Part shown: piece after piece, positions 36,121-46,528 of the stretch
Position numbering within the stretch: position 1 is the stretch's first letter
Layout: each line of letters starts with the position of its first letter
Source: Rebecca billardiae RCC1528
Taxonomy: Eukaryota > Haptophyta
Assembly: GCA_965240325.2 (NCBI GenBank)
Contig: OZ251249.1
Location: forward strand, 248,001-312,000
DNA: 64,000 nucleotides
Reading direction: 5' to 3'
Notes under the pieces: generated by a model
What the model was told of the DNA's origin: nothing
Seen by the model: only the letters and a program-made list of their open reading frames with translations
Database searches by the model: none
Position numbers and translations under genes: made by a program

Positions 36121-39100
36121 TCACCAGCTGCGCGGCTCGGAGCCGTCGCTCGAGTCCCCGCCGCCCCCGCCGCCGCCCGCGGCCGCACCCGCGCCGCCGG
36201 CCGCCGCCGCGTTGCAGCGCGCCGCGCCCCCAACGCCCATCGCAGACCCGTCACCCGAGTCGTCGTCGCCGTCTCCGCCGCCGCCCGCGGCCGCGCCGGT
36301 CGCGCTCGCGCTCACGGCGGGGCCGACGCGCAAAAGGCACCGGCGCGCGCAGCACGTGCAGTCACCAATCGTGTCGGCCGTGCACGCCGACAGGATGATC
36401 TGCTCCTGGACCACGGTGAACGGAAACTCGTACGGAATGGTCGCGCGCTGCCGGCGACGATCGATGCGCGCGCCTGGCGCGTAGTGCGCGCCCGGCTCGA
36501 GCGGCGTCCACACGCCGTGCAGGAGGCGCGTGCGCGGGCGCGAGTAGTCGACGCGATCGACGGCCTCGGGGGGCTGCGCCGTGTCGAACTCGACGCGCAG
36601 CAGCCGCAGCGCCTCCGCCCGGTGCGCCTCGGGCATCCCGGCCGTGGCCGCGCGCAGCGCGGCAGTCGCGCTCGGCAGCTCGCCCGTCTCGGCCTCACAC
36701 AGGCGCGCGCGCTCGGCAGGATCGGCGCAGCGTCGGACGAGCTCGCGCAGCTCGTCGTCTGCGTCGGCGGGGAAGAGCGTCGCGAGCAGCCGCGGCTCGA
36801 GCCTGTCCACGACCTCCCGCAGCCGCAGCAGCCGCTCCTTGCACGCCCTCGGCGTCTTCCCCTCGAATGCGGGCCACGCGCGCTGCGGTGTCGCGTGCAG
36901 CACGTGAGCATACTGCGTCTGCAGCAGGCCGATGTCCTGCTCGATCGTCCACGACGAGTCGTTCTGCGTGTAGAATCGCAGGACGCGCTCGTCGTGCATG
37001 GTGCGCAGCGCGGCGTGCAAGCGCCCGAACGCGCGCTCGGGCGAGTCCTCCGGCGAGAGCTCGCCCTGCGGCTCGGTGCCCGGCTGCCGCTCCCCCTGCG
37101 CGCCGCGCGCCGCCTGCGCGCCGCGCGCCGCGTGGGCGTCGACGCCCTCACAGCCGGTGGGCAACGAGGCCTCGGCCGTGTCGCCGAGCTGCGCGGCGGC
37201 GGGGCTGGTGGGGTCGACGTCCATGTCGGTCACGGACGGCTCCACCTCGTGCGCGCGCGGCGCCGCTTCGCCCGCGTCGGTGCCGCACGGCGAGCCGCCC
37301 GAGAGCGTGCTGAGCGGCCAGACGCAGGCGTGCGCGCGCGGCGCGTGCGCGCGCAAAAGGTCCTGCAGCTGGCGCGCGCACTGCGCGAGCGCGGGCTTCG
37401 ACGCCTGCCGATGACGTTGCGACATGCTCTTGGCGGAGCGGCCGTCGAACTGCATGAAGAGCACGGCGAGCGCGTCGTCGACCGGCAGGCACAGATCGCT
37501 CGCGTGCTCGTCGAGCACGGCGAGCAGCCGCGCGCGACCGTCAGCCCCGAGCGCGCGCTGCAGCGCCGCCGGCCACACGCGCGCCTCGCTCGGCGCGCCG
37601 CATGCGCCCGGCGCGCTCGCCACCGAGTCGGTGGCGCGCGGCCGCTTGCCGGCGGCTGGGCGGCGAAGCCGCTCGATGCCCACAGCTTGTAGGCGCTCGA
37701 GCGCGTCGGCGCACTCGCCGCGCAGCAGGTTGTGCAGCGTCCAGCGATGCGAGTAGCACTGCTGGGGCTTGAGGTCGGCGAGGAGCGCGTGGTTGCCCGG
37801 CGGCGCGCCAGCCACGCCCGTCTCCAACACCGCGAGGCTCTGCTCGAGCGAGAAGAGGTGCGACCGCGAGCGCGAGCTGATGAGCGCGCACACGCGCGCA
37901 TGCGCCTCGTCGCCGAGAACCTCCAGCAGCAACGTGGCCGGCGGCGGCAAGGTGGCGCTCCCGTCCGCCGCCGGCTTCGTCGTGGACGGACGCGGCGCCG
38001 TCGACTCCGACCGCGGCAGGTGGGGCACGCGGTGGTCAGCGGCTGCGGCGCCATCGCGCGTGCTCGGGGCACGGTGCGCGTCGGTCTGCGGGGCAGCCGT
38101 CGCGGCCGAGGCGGATGGAGCAGCGCCGCCGCGTGCGCTTGAAGCGCGGTGCGAGTCCAGGCGCGTAGCGGCGGCGGGTGCGTGCTCCGCCAGCAGCGCG
38201 CGCAGGCGGCGGCGATGCCTGTGGCACTGGTCGAGTGAGACATTGCTCAGCGCGGGATGCTGAGAGGCTGAGCCATAAGTCAGACTGCTCTCGAGCACGG
38301 CGAGGCTCTGCTCGGCCGAGAAGAGTGTGGACTCGGAGCGCGTCGTGATGACGCTGAGCACGTCAGCCAGCCCGTCCGCGCCCAGCACCGCGGCCAGCGA
38401 TGCGCCGCCTCCGCGCACGCGCGCGCTGAGCTGGATGCTGCCGTCCGCGTGCGCGCCGGGGCGCGCCGCCAAACTTGGCGCCAAGGGCCCGCCCTGCTCG
38501 CCAGCTCCGCACGGTCGCGCCGTGTCCGCCTCGCTCGCCGCACGATCACGATGCGGTGCGCCGTCGTGCGCGCACGGCACCGCGTACAGCACGTCCGCCG
38601 CGACGGGCGCTGGGCGGCCCACGCGCGCGGCGCAGCCTGCCGCAGAGCAGCAGCCCGAGGCTGAGCGCGAGTGCTGCCCGGCAGAGGTCGACGCGATGCG
38701 GTCGTGCGACGACGGCAGCTGCAGCGGCGACGCGAGCTCGGCGCCGGCGATCGCACCCGGCGCGTACGCCATGGGCGTGTAGAAGTAGTCGCCACCGGGC
38801 ATCAGCATCTCCTCGTCGGCCATCAGCCTCGCGCGCCGCCGCTCCATGCAGACGATGCCGAGCGCGCCGCGCACCGCGCCCACGCGCCGCGGCGCACGGC
38901 CCAACTCCACACTCGCGCCAGCGGCGGTGCCGCGGATGCGCCAGAGCGGGCGTGCGCGCCGTTGGATGGCGCGCGCGGCCCGCTGGCGTCGTAGCCGCGC
39001 GTGAGCGACGGCGAACGCCACGTCTCGCCAGCCGGATTCCGCCCTCGAGGCGCGAGCGACAGCGGAGAGCGCTCGCAGCTCAGCCGCGGGTGGTGCCTCG

Positions 39101-40218
39101 AGCAGATGCGGTGGCGGCGCGCGGCCGTGTCGGAGCAGCCAAGCGCGCGCGACGGTCATCATCGCCACGTCGAGCAGCGCGACGTCGTCGTTGGAGACGA
39201 GCGTGCGAGCGTCGGGCACGCGCAACGCCGTGCACGCGGCGCGCACGCTCGCGACCCACGCCTCGCGTCGTGCGCCCTCTGCCCCACCACCTTCTGCGAG
39301 CTCCACTGCTGCGCTCACGCCGTCGAGCGCGCGGCGCTGCTCGGCGGTCGCCTTGCGCATGATAGAAGCCTTGTTGAGGTTGGCTTGGCGCGGTGCGGCC
39401 GGACGCTCGCCAGCGCGTGAGTCGGGCAAGGCGCGTGACGGCCGGCTCCGAGATTTGGACCTGCTGCGGCCTCGCCGCCTGCGCGTGCGCTCCGGGCCGC
39501 CGCCACCAAAGATGCGCTGGCGCCCTTGCGCGAACACATGCCGGCCAGCTCCGCTTTGGCGGGCACGTGCGCGCACGCGCTCACGTGCGCGCTGCGCTTG
39601 TGCCGCGCGCGCGCGTCGCCTCGCCAGGCGCGCCTCCGTCGCCAGCGCCCGATCGCGTGTGCGCGCGTCCGTGAGCGCGTGTTGCTGCTCAGCAACGGCA
39701 CGCCGGCGTGCCACGTCCAGCGCGCGTTGCGCGCGTGCGAGAACGTGATGCATGTGCGCGGGCACGGCGCGTGTGACGCGCTCGAGCACAGCAATCTGGG
39801 TGCCCGTCTCGTCGGAGGCGTCGACACCCGGCAAATCGAGCCCGCGCGTCGCGCGCGGCTGTCGCCTAGCGGGCACCGGGCGGGGACGGCCCTGCGCCTC
39901 GCGCAGCGCGCGCCAGACGCACGCACGAGCGTCGGGCATGTGCGCGGGCGTGCAGCGCAGCGCGCGTGTGAACATGGCGATGTGCGTCTCCGTCGCGTCG
40001 AGGGGGTCGACGCCCGCCATGTGCAGCCCGCGCGTCGCGAGCGGCTCCGTCGGCATCCCGGCGGATTCACGCCGGACCACGCCACGAGCAAACGGAATTG
40101 CACGCTCGACCTCCTCTCGTGGGCCGTGCATCCACTCTGGGACGCAGGCCGACGTACGGCAAAGAGCTTCGAGGACAACCGCGGCCGGGCTCGGCGGCTT
40201 CGGCGGTTTTTCGGCCAT
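36121..40218 (-). CDS. Large protein with four divergent Myb/SANT-like modules
   Basis: 1,365 residues in one open frame. The start is taken as ATG 40218; the frame is open slightly upstream without a better ATG. The N-terminal 200 residues contain two or three copies of a 45-residue unit (TRGLHMAGVD and TRGLDLPGVD, each followed by T-x-I-A and a VPAHM/TPAHM motif). Next come an Arg-rich helix, an RSKSRSRPSR run and an AARAIQRRARPLWRIR segment like an IQ motif. The second half holds four related modules of about 80 residues near nt 38390-38150, 37930-37700, 37565-37330 and 36955-36770. The last, with WTIEQDIGLLQTQYAHVL, W-P-x-F, then RACKERLLRLRE, fits a Myb/SANT fold. The other three keep the FS-x-EQSLAVLE start and a Q-C-x-x-H-R ending. 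The tail is Pro/Gly-rich. Nuclear DNA- or histone-tail binding is inferred. Confidence 0.6.
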   Translation of the reverse strand: MAEKPPKPPSPAAVVLEALCRTSACVPEWMHGPREEVERAIPFARGVVRRESAGMPTEPLATRGLHMAGVDPLDATETHIAMFTRALRCTPAHMPDARACVWRALREAQGRPRPVPARRQPRATRGLDLPGVDASDETGTQIAVLERVTRAVPAHMHHVLARAQRALDVARRRAVAEQQHALTDARTRDRALATEARLARRRARAAQAQRARERVRARARQSGAGRHVFAQGRQRIFGGGGPERTRRRRGRSRSKSRSRPSRALPDSRAGERPAAPRQANLNKASIMRKATAEQRRALDGVSAAVELAEGGGAEGARREAWVASVRAACTALRVPDARTLVSNDDVALLDVAMMTVARAWLLRHGRAPPPHLLEAPPAAELRALSAVARASRAESGWRDVAFAVAHARLRRQRAARAIQRRARPLWRIRGTAAGASVELGRAPRRVGAVRGALGIVCMERRRARLMADEEMLMPGGDYFYTPMAYAPGAIAGAELASPLQLPSSHDRIASTSAGQHSRSASGCCSAAGCAARVGRPAPVAADVLYAVPCAHDGAPHRDRAASEADTARPCGAGEQGGPLAPSLAARPGAHADGSIQLSARVRGGGASLAAVLGADGLADVLSVITTRSESTLFSAEQSLAVLESSLTYGSASQHPALSNVSLDQCHRHRRRLRALLAEHAPAAATRLDSHRASSARGGAAPSASAATAAPQTDAHRAPSTRDGAAAADHRVPHLPRSESTAPRPSTTKPAADGSATLPPPATLLLEVLGDEAHARVCALISSRSRSHLFSLEQSLAVLETGVAGAPPGNHALLADLKPQQCYSHRWTLHNLLRGECADALERLQAVGIERLRRPAAGKRPRATDSVASAPGACGAPSEARVWPAALQRALGADGRARLLAVLDEHASDLCLPVDDALAVLFMQFDGRSAKSMSQRHRQASKPALAQCARQLQDLLRAHAPRAHACVWPLSTLSGGSPCGTDAGEAAPRAHEVEPSVTDMDVDPTSPAAAQLGDTAEASLPTGCEGVDAHAARGAQAARGAQGERQPGTEPQGELSPEDSPERAFGRLHAALRTMHDERVLRFYTQNDSSWTIEQDIGLLQTQYAHVLHATPQRAWPAFEGKTPRACKERLLRLREVVDRLEPRLLATLFPADADDELRELVRRCADPAERARLCEAETGELPSATAALRAATAGMPEAHRAEALRLLRVEFDTAQPPEAVDRVDYSRPRTRLLHGVWTPLEPGAHYAPGARIDRRRQRATIPYEFPFTVVQEQIILSACTADTIGDCTCCARRCLLRVGPAVSASATGAAAGGGGDGDDDSGDGSAMGVGGAARCNAAAAGGAGAAAGGGGGGGDSSDGSEPRSW

Positions 40219-41021
40219 CGCGGCCACCGCCGTTGCGCCGGCCAGGGCGGCAAGGGCCACACGTCTCGTTGTCTGCAAAAACTCGGAGGCGTGGCCACAT
40301 GCACGCTTCGAACGGCGTCGGCGGCATACCGACGACGCTTTTGGTCGGTTATCGAAACGGCAAGGCGTTCAGCACGGCATAGGAAAGTACGAATGGCGTA
40401 TGCGAGCGAGTACTTCTCCACACATTCTTGTAGGTTGTCCTAGGAGGCCGGTTTGTATGAAAGTAATCCCCACGCCACATACAAAGAATCGAGATCGCGC
40501 GCGCGGACATTGTCGTATTTGCCAATACGGTAGAGGAGTCGGGGGGGGAGCATCAGGTAAAAGTGTGTTGTGCGTCACAGCAGTTCGGATAATTATAAGC
40601 GCTGCTCGCGTCAATACCAAAAAGTACCCCTTACGAGCTCAGAATTGCGTACGGCTCGCTGGGCGCTGGCGACTGTCCATCGGAAGCTTCGGCTCTGCAT
40701 GGACCACCGGCAATGGCCGTGCCGACGAGCCCGCACGAACGTACCGGGCCTCAACTGGGCGCAAGATGTCGGCTCAAGCGCATCTGTAGGGCGCGCTGGG
40801 GCCGTACGACGCCACTAGCCCGTCTCTACTGATGTGCGCGGGCCGTCTTGGCGCCGTGCTCGGCATATGTTCGTCGCCAATCCGATGCACCACAAGGGCG
40901 GCCATGCGCCCAGCGAACCCGAACACCGACGGTGTTGGCGGCTCCCGGACTTTTTCGATCCCTGAACTGCTAGACTATGGGGGTAACGAAAGAAAAAAAT
41001 AACGTCCGACAAGTTCAACTA
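40219..41021. other. Intergenic, no gene recognised
   Basis: 803 bp of moderate GC upstream of the Myb-like gene, up to a TIR element. No supported ORF or RNA. The promoter of the Myb-like gene should lie in its left part. Confidence 0.45.
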
Positions 41022-42336
41022 CAGGCAATCGCGGGCAATAAGAAGTCAGAGAACTCACGGCTAGCCTCGGTTTCTTACAGTCCCCTCAACAATTGGTTAC
41101 CCTTGTGTTTAGCTGTCTATACCAGCTCAGTCACTGTTTGAGGCCCACTGCTGCATGCTATCTGTTACTGCACCTATAGCCCTCACAGACCAGGTGGATA
41201 TGAGCTGGGCGGGTGTGTGGGCTGAGTCAGTCAGATAAATTGAATGCAGGTGCACAACCGGCTGACGGGTGCTGCGCGGGGGTGCTGGACCACCACGAGG
41301 GCAGGCAGGGATGGAAATTCACCCCCTGAGCAGGCTATGGGCTGGCTGGCTGGGAGTGTAGCAGCTGTATAGTGGGCCCTGGCGCTGCAGCTGGATGGCC
41401 TTTGATACTGCCTAGCAGCCAGCCTAGCAGCACAGCCTGGCGTGAGCAGTGCGGTTTCAGTGCGCAGGCCACGTCTCTGCGGGTGGTGGTCGGGGAATGG
41501 CCACCACAGTGCACCAGATGCACCTAGCCTGCCAGCGGCCCACCTGCTGATTGGGTATGCCCTGTAGCACAGCACACGAGGCTCCGCCGTAAAAATCAGC
41601 GGCGCGCTGTGCTACAGGCTGGGCTGAAAGGGGTGTGGGAGCCAGTCGAGAGCCTGTCGGCCACTGTCACGTCCGAGCTGGCCGACTTCACGTGCTGCCC
41701 AGAGGAGTCCTCCAATTGTCACTCACCCGGCTGAAGTCATGATGGGTGGGTGCAGCTCGACCGAATGGAGAGTGCTGGGGCCGCAGGTGCCCGTCATGCA
41801 AGCCTAGGCGGCCAGGAGAAGGTGTGATGTGCAGGTGTGCTCTCCATAGGGTAATTTATTGTTGAGAGGACTGTAGTTAGCCGTTCGGTAGCCCGAGCGC
41901 CTACGGAGTCTCAGTTTCTTAGCTAGGTCCGCCCGCCGCGCAGGCGCGGGGGGCGCAGGGGGGCAGAGCCCCCCGCTGAGTCTTTAGGCCCGGCCGGCGA
42001 GGCCGAAGAAAATTTTGGGCCTTTTTGGAGCAAATCTGGCATGATGTTGCATGGATGCTGCGGTGCACTGGCCAGGAGTCAGTCATCAGGAGACAGGAGA
42101 AGTCGGGACTTGGCCTGTACTCGTAGTCGGGCCGCGCGCCGCGTCCCCGACGCGGGCCGACTGCGCCTCGCCCTCGGCGGACCACTCGTCAGCCGGGACG
42201 ACGTAGTCCCGGTTTCTTAGTGTGACTATGCGTATAGCGAACCAGCCAATCGCTAGTCTCAGTTTCTAGGCCAGATCCGCAGATAGCAAGCCCCAGTTTC
42301 TTAACGTGACAGCTCCTTATTGCCCGCGATTGCCTG
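41022..42336. mobile_element. Non-autonomous TIR DNA element, copy 2 (interrupted)
   Basis: Ends 41022-41042 and 42316-42336 are the same perfect 21-bp inverted repeats as in copy 1 (20472-20990), flanked by TA on both sides (ACTA/TAGT). 41043-41077 and 41877-42315 match copy 1 closely; the 0.8 kb between them is a second element inserted into it. Length without the insert is about 519 bp. No transposase. Confidence 0.85.
41078..41873. mobile_element. Nested TIR element inside copy 2
   Basis: 796 bp with 15-bp inverted ends, CAGTCCCCTCAACAA at 41078-41092 and its complement (one mismatch) at 41859-41873, flanked by TA on each side. CAGT ends and a TA target resemble Tc1/mariner-type derivatives. 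The interior has low-complexity GGCTGG/CAGC words and no ORF I can defend. Confidence 0.75.
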
Positions 42337-43368
42337 TAGTCCAGCTGCTGTCCCCCACGCGGACCGAGACTCGTCCATGGACGACGACTCGGACGACGAG
42401 GATGCTCAGCAGTCCGGGGCAAAGCGTACCCTGCACGCCGCAGCAGCGCCAGCCGCCGCCAGCAAGCCAGCTGAGCAGAGCGGCAAGCGCGCACGCGGCC
42501 GCGCAGGGCACACGGGGACGACTACATCACCGCCGGATCACCCGCCAGGGCCCAGCGGCTGAGACGGCCGTCTGACATCCGGACCTGCACCCTCGCCCTC
42601 GCTCGGGGCACAGCAGGTCCATGCGAGCCGCGCAGCGCAGGTGGATCGCGCTCCAGCAGCTCAAGGCCGCGCTCAAGCCATTCGATCGCGGTTCAGGCTA
42701 TGCTCTGCCACCAGCGCCGACTTCGTGTCGACGATCGGGCACTGCCGACGACGAATCAGGAGACCTGCGCCGTCCTACCTGTGTCGTTAAATCATAGAAT
42801 GAGTCCGGCCCGAGCAGTGGCGCGCGCGCCCATCCTCCGTGCGATCGCCCCATAACCGCGGTGCGCCCGGCGCCGCCTTCATCGAGCTCACGGCAGCCTG
42901 CCGCAGGGTCCGCGCCTCGCCGGAGCCCACGAGTTCCGCCAGCCTGCGCCTCCGCCGGGCCGCCACGGGCGCGGCGCGGCAATGCAAAACTATACGGCGC
43001 GACAGCGGCACGCGGACGAGTCGGATTTCAGATGCAACTGCTTGCCCGGCGGCAATCAGTGCCCGCGCCGCAGACAGCTAGTGGCTCAGACGCGGCTGGG
43101 CTCGGGGCTGGGGGGCATACTAGAGGGCACTTCAACAGGCGACAGCCTCGACAGACACCTGCTACATGGCAGGCCGGCCTGTCGAATATCCCCATCAACC
43201 GATAGGCTGAGGGCCTGCCGACCGCCCCGCCGTATCAGACTCGCGTCAGCTGCATCTATCCGGATACTGATCGGCCGGGCCGACCGCGCGCTGCAGCCCT
43301 CGTCCGCGCGGCCCGCCCGCACCCGTCCGTACATAGCACTGGCCCCAGCAGCAGCCGCGCGCGCCACC
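42337..43368. other. Gene-poor stretch with small acidic ORF remnant
   Basis: 1.03 kb. A short frame at 42377-42562 reads MDDDSDDEDAQQSGAKRTLH then SGKRARGRAGH, resembling a nuclear protein N-terminus without a body; it may be a relic. A copy of the QYFD-family repeat is at 42747-42803. Nothing else is supportable. Confidence 0.4.
42747..42803. repeat. Dispersed repeat (QYFD family), copy B
   Basis: GACGAATCAGGAGACCTGCG through TTAAATCATAGAATGAGTCC, about 90 percent like copy A at 36055-36110. Confidence 0.65.
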
Positions 43369-44382
43369 CTACATCAGCTCGACGCGCTCGATAATCGACG
43401 CGTGCCGCTTGGGCCCGTCGGGCCTCGCCTTCTGCGCGGCCGCATGCTGCTTGAGCTCGTTCTTGCGCGCCTCGAGGTGGGCGATGAAGGCGCAGCCGGG
43501 GAAGAGCAGCAGCGTGTCCGGCCCGTACGCGCGGCCCGGCAGCAGGAACTGCTCCAGCCGCAGCTGCCCCGCCACGCCGTCCGACGACGTGAGGAATGTG
43601 GGTAACGTCGAGCTACTCGTGAACACGGCCTCGTCCGCGAGCACGCCGAGCGCCTGCAGCACGGACGTGACGAGCTCGCCGCACGAGTACTTGGAGCCGT
43701 CGGCGCGCGCGGCCTGCGGCACGCACGGCACGTATAGCCGCACGCAGTCCTGCACCAGGTACGGCGCGTTCAGCGCGACCGCCAGCGGCCGGCCGCGCAC
43801 CTGGCGCACGTGCTCGAGCGCGCGGCTGTACGCCTCCGCCGGCAGCCGGCCGCTCGGCGAGTCGGCGCGCAGCGCGCGGACGGCGATGTACCGGTTGTAC
43901 TTGATGGAGCGGGCGAGGCGCGCCTCCAGCGGGAAGAGGCACACGCCGCGCTCCTCGACCGCCTCGAACACGTGCAGCCGCGCGAGCCGCTTGTCGGCCG
44001 GCGGCGGGTGCGCGGCATAGTCTTCGGGGTAGAGCGCGCGCGCCTCGCTGTGCGGGAGCTCGACGACGACGCCGGCGTGGGCGAAGGAGGACTGCATCGC
44101 CACCATGTTCACCAGGCTCCCGAGGTCGCCGTTCTGGTACAGCAGGATGTCCCCCGTGCGCAGCGACGCGAGAGCGGCGAGCGCGTCGCCCAGCTCGGAG
44201 ACGCGCGCCAGCCCGTCCACGTACGGCGTGCGCGTGTGCTGGCGGGAGACGGGCGGCTTCTGGGCGGGGTCCTCGCCCGAGAAGAGCAGCCGCGCGCGCG
44301 TCGCCTCGGCCGCGGCCTCGTCCTCGCTCGGCGTGGGCTCTTGCCGGCCGCCTCGCGCGCCGCACGGCAAGCACGGCCGCAT
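43369..44382 (-). CDS. YiiX-like permuted NlpC/P60 (papain-like) cysteine hydrolase
   Basis: 337 residues, intronless, ATG at 44382. Following an Ala/Glu-rich N-terminus, LRTGDILLYQNGD opens the fold, then SSFAHAGVVVEL with His102 and KYSCGELVTSVLQALGV with Cys234. In circularly permuted NlpC/P60 proteins (YiiX/LRAT-like group) the catalytic His precedes the Cys in exactly this way, inside G-D-I-x and H-x-G-x-V strands. These enzymes hydrolyse amide or ester bonds of lipids or peptides. Between the two motifs lie the conserved-looking FEAVEERGV and YIAVRALR segments. No signal peptide is obvious, so a cytosolic or membrane-surface role is likely. It is head-to-head with the F-box/RCC1 gene, 191 bp apart. 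Confidence 0.75.
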   Translation of the reverse strand: MRPCLPCGARGGRQEPTPSEDEAAAEATRARLLFSGEDPAQKPPVSRQHTRTPYVDGLARVSELGDALAALASLRTGDILLYQNGDLGSLVNMVAMQSSFAHAGVVVELPHSEARALYPEDYAAHPPPADKRLARLHVFEAVEERGVCLFPLEARLARSIKYNRYIAVRALRADSPSGRLPAEAYSRALEHVRQVRGRPLAVALNAPYLVQDCVRLYVPCVPQAARADGSKYSCGELVTSVLQALGVLADEAVFTSSSTLPTFLTSSDGVAGQLRLEQFLLPGRAYGPDTLLLFPGCAFIAHLEARKNELKQHAAAQKARPDGPKRHASIIERVELM

Positions 44383-44573
44383 GGTTGCTTGGGTCCGCCA
44401 GCGAGATGGCTGCTTTCGAGCTCGTCTTTCGGCCGTCCAGTAGTTCTTCGTGAACGAGTCGTTTCTCCGCCGAAGCTTCTAACAAGGTGAAGGCATCGGC
44501 GCCAGAAAACGACGACGACCGCCGCGGCGGCCCCACACACTCGCCCTTTCGCTGATTTCGCAGAAGGGGAGCG
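44383..44573. promoter_or_regulatory. Shared divergent promoter region
   Basis: 191 bp between the two ATGs of divergent genes, the shortest such gap in the window. It contains AGTAGTTCTTCGTGAACGAG and lower GC than its flanks. Bidirectional activity is inferred. Confidence 0.45.
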
Positions 44574-46025
44574 ATGGCCACGGCACGGGCGCGCGCGCGT
44601 CGCCTCGCGCTCGACGACCTGCCGCCAGAAGTGCTCGGACGTACCCTCTCTCACCTGCTGCCGCGCGACCTCGCTAGCCTGAACGCCACCGCGCGCCTCT
44701 TTCACGCCGCGCCGCCCGGCGGGTGCTCGGCGGTTGAGAGCGCGCTGCGCGCGCGCGCGCGCGCGCGCGGGCACCAGCACACGCTGCCGGCGTCGCTGCC
44801 CTCGGGCGTGCGCACGTGGACAGAGGAGCTGTTCCTGCGCGAGCGCCTCGGCGAGCTCGCATGCGCGCACGCGTCTCCCGTGGCGGCCGGCTTTGGCTTC
44901 AGCGCGTTGGTGGACAAGGAGGGTGGGCTGCACACGTGCGGCGAGGAGCAGGTGCTGGACCGCCACGGACGTTGGACGGGCGAGTATCGAGCGCACGCGG
45001 GTCTCGGCCACTCGAGCGTGCCACCGATACGTGTGCCGACGCAGGTTGCCTCGCTCAGCGCGGTGTGCGTGGTCGCGGTGGCCGCTGGGCAAGGCCACCT
45101 GCTCGCGCTGAGCGACGCCGGCGCGGTGTACGGCTGCGGCCACAACGAGTGCGGCCAGCTGGGCGTGGGCGTCGGCAAGACCCGGCGCACGTTCGTTCCG
45201 GTCGTGGCGCTGGCCGATGTCGTGGTGGTGGGTCTCGGCGCTGGATGCGGCCACAGCCTCGCGCTCAGCGCTGCGGGCTGTGCGTACAGCTGGGGCCGCA
45301 ACGGCTACGGCCAGCTCGGCCACGGCGACAGGAAGAAGCGGTGGGAGCCGACGCGCATCGAGGCGCTGGACGGCGTGCGCGTGGGCGGCGTGGCTGCAAG
45401 CATTGACCACACGCTGCTGCTCTCGAGCGGCGGGGCCGTGTACTCGTGCGGTAACGCCTCCGCCGGCGCGCTCGGTCACGGCGACAGGCAGGAGCAGCAC
45501 ATGCCGAGGCGCATCGAGGCGCTTGCGGGCGTGCGCGCCGTGCGCGTGAGCGCGGGCGATCGGCACAGCCTGGTGGTGGGCAGCGAGGGGGCGGTGTACT
45601 CGTTTGGGCGTGACGGGCTCAAGCACGGAGGCAAGCTCGCGTCGATGCGGATCGACGCCCTCGCTGGTGTGCGCATCGTGCGCGCGTGTGCAGGCGCAGG
45701 CAGCAGCGCGGTGCTGGGCGCGGACGGCAGCGTGCACACGTTCGGGTGCAACGAGTACGGCCAGCTTGGGCTGGGGCATGGAGAGAGGAACCCTGGCGTT
45801 CCGACACGCGTAAGCGCCCTCGCCCACGCGCGCGTGGTGCGCTGCGCAATCGGCGAATCCCACTCGCTATTTGTGAGTGCGGACGGCAGCGTGTACTCGT
45901 GCGGCTTGCGATCGGCGGCGCTCGGTCTCGGCCTCATACGTGACACGCGGGCCTCGCACTCGCAGCAGCGGATTCGTACGCCCATGCACGTCTCGACTGC
46001 GTGGTGCGCGTGTTTCCGATGCTGA
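44574..46025 (+). CDS. F-box and RCC1-repeat (beta-propeller) protein
   Basis: 483 residues, intronless, ATG at 44574. An F-box-like helix trio is at about residues 10-45 (LDDLPPEVLGRTLSHLLPRD). Then about seven RCC1 blades follow with the signature pattern G-x-x-H-x-L-x-L-S-x-x-G-x-V-Y-x-x-G-x-N-x-x-G-Q-L-G, for example HSLALSAAGCAYSWGRNGYG and CGHNECGQLGVG. RCC1 propellers bind proteins, chromatin or GTPases; joined to an F-box they are usually substrate receptors of SCF ubiquitin ligases. Later blades are degenerate (FGRDGLKHGG lacks the usual Q-L-G). The C-terminus (AWCACFRC) is Cys-rich. It ends 45 bp before a long (TA)n run. Confidence 0.85.
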   Translation: MATARARARRLALDDLPPEVLGRTLSHLLPRDLASLNATARLFHAAPPGGCSAVESALRARARARGHQHTLPASLPSGVRTWTEELFLRERLGELACAHASPVAAGFGFSALVDKEGGLHTCGEEQVLDRHGRWTGEYRAHAGLGHSSVPPIRVPTQVASLSAVCVVAVAAGQGHLLALSDAGAVYGCGHNECGQLGVGVGKTRRTFVPVVALADVVVVGLGAGCGHSLALSAAGCAYSWGRNGYGQLGHGDRKKRWEPTRIEALDGVRVGGVAASIDHTLLLSSGGAVYSCGNASAGALGHGDRQEQHMPRRIEALAGVRAVRVSAGDRHSLVVGSEGAVYSFGRDGLKHGGKLASMRIDALAGVRIVRACAGAGSSAVLGADGSVHTFGCNEYGQLGLGHGERNPGVPTRVSALAHARVVRCAIGESHSLFVSADGSVYSCGLRSAALGLGLIRDTRASHSQQRIRTPMHVSTAWCACFRC

Positions 46026-46075
46026 TGCCAGATCGTAGTGCAGCAGCAGACACGCTGCCGCAGACATGCTATATA

Positions 46076-46152
<77 letters not shown>

Positions 46153-46528
46153 GGGTTATTGGTACAATAACTGATTGTCTAAGAGGACGACAAGAACGCC
46201 GGGCGCCAGCGCCGCTCATCAGCCACATCGCCCTCTACCAGACCATCGCCTCAAAGGGCGCTGCTCCCGGACAAACAGTCTGTCCGGGTTGTTCTGCCGC
46301 CCAGGAGATCGGTTTCCGGCGCCGGCCTCTGCCGCCTGCTTCGCCAGGCGCGGCGTGCGAGATGGCTCCAGCCACTAGCTCGTCCTGCGTCGCCGGCGGC
46401 GGCGGCTCGCACGCGGGTGGCGCGTACGCACCGCGTCTCGTCGACGGCGAGCGGCATGCCCACCGCATCTGCTGCCGCTCGCCAAGGCATGAGGACACGT
46501 AAATCCCACTGAGTAGGAACACACGCAT
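46026..46528. other. Intergenic with long (TA)n run
   Basis: 503 bp: a (TA)n run at 46070-46149, then unique sequence up to the 37-bp inverted repeat at 46529. No supported gene. Confidence 0.5.
46070..46149. repeat. (TA)n microsatellite
   Basis: About 80 bp of TA dinucleotide downstream of the F-box/RCC1 gene. Confidence 0.95.
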
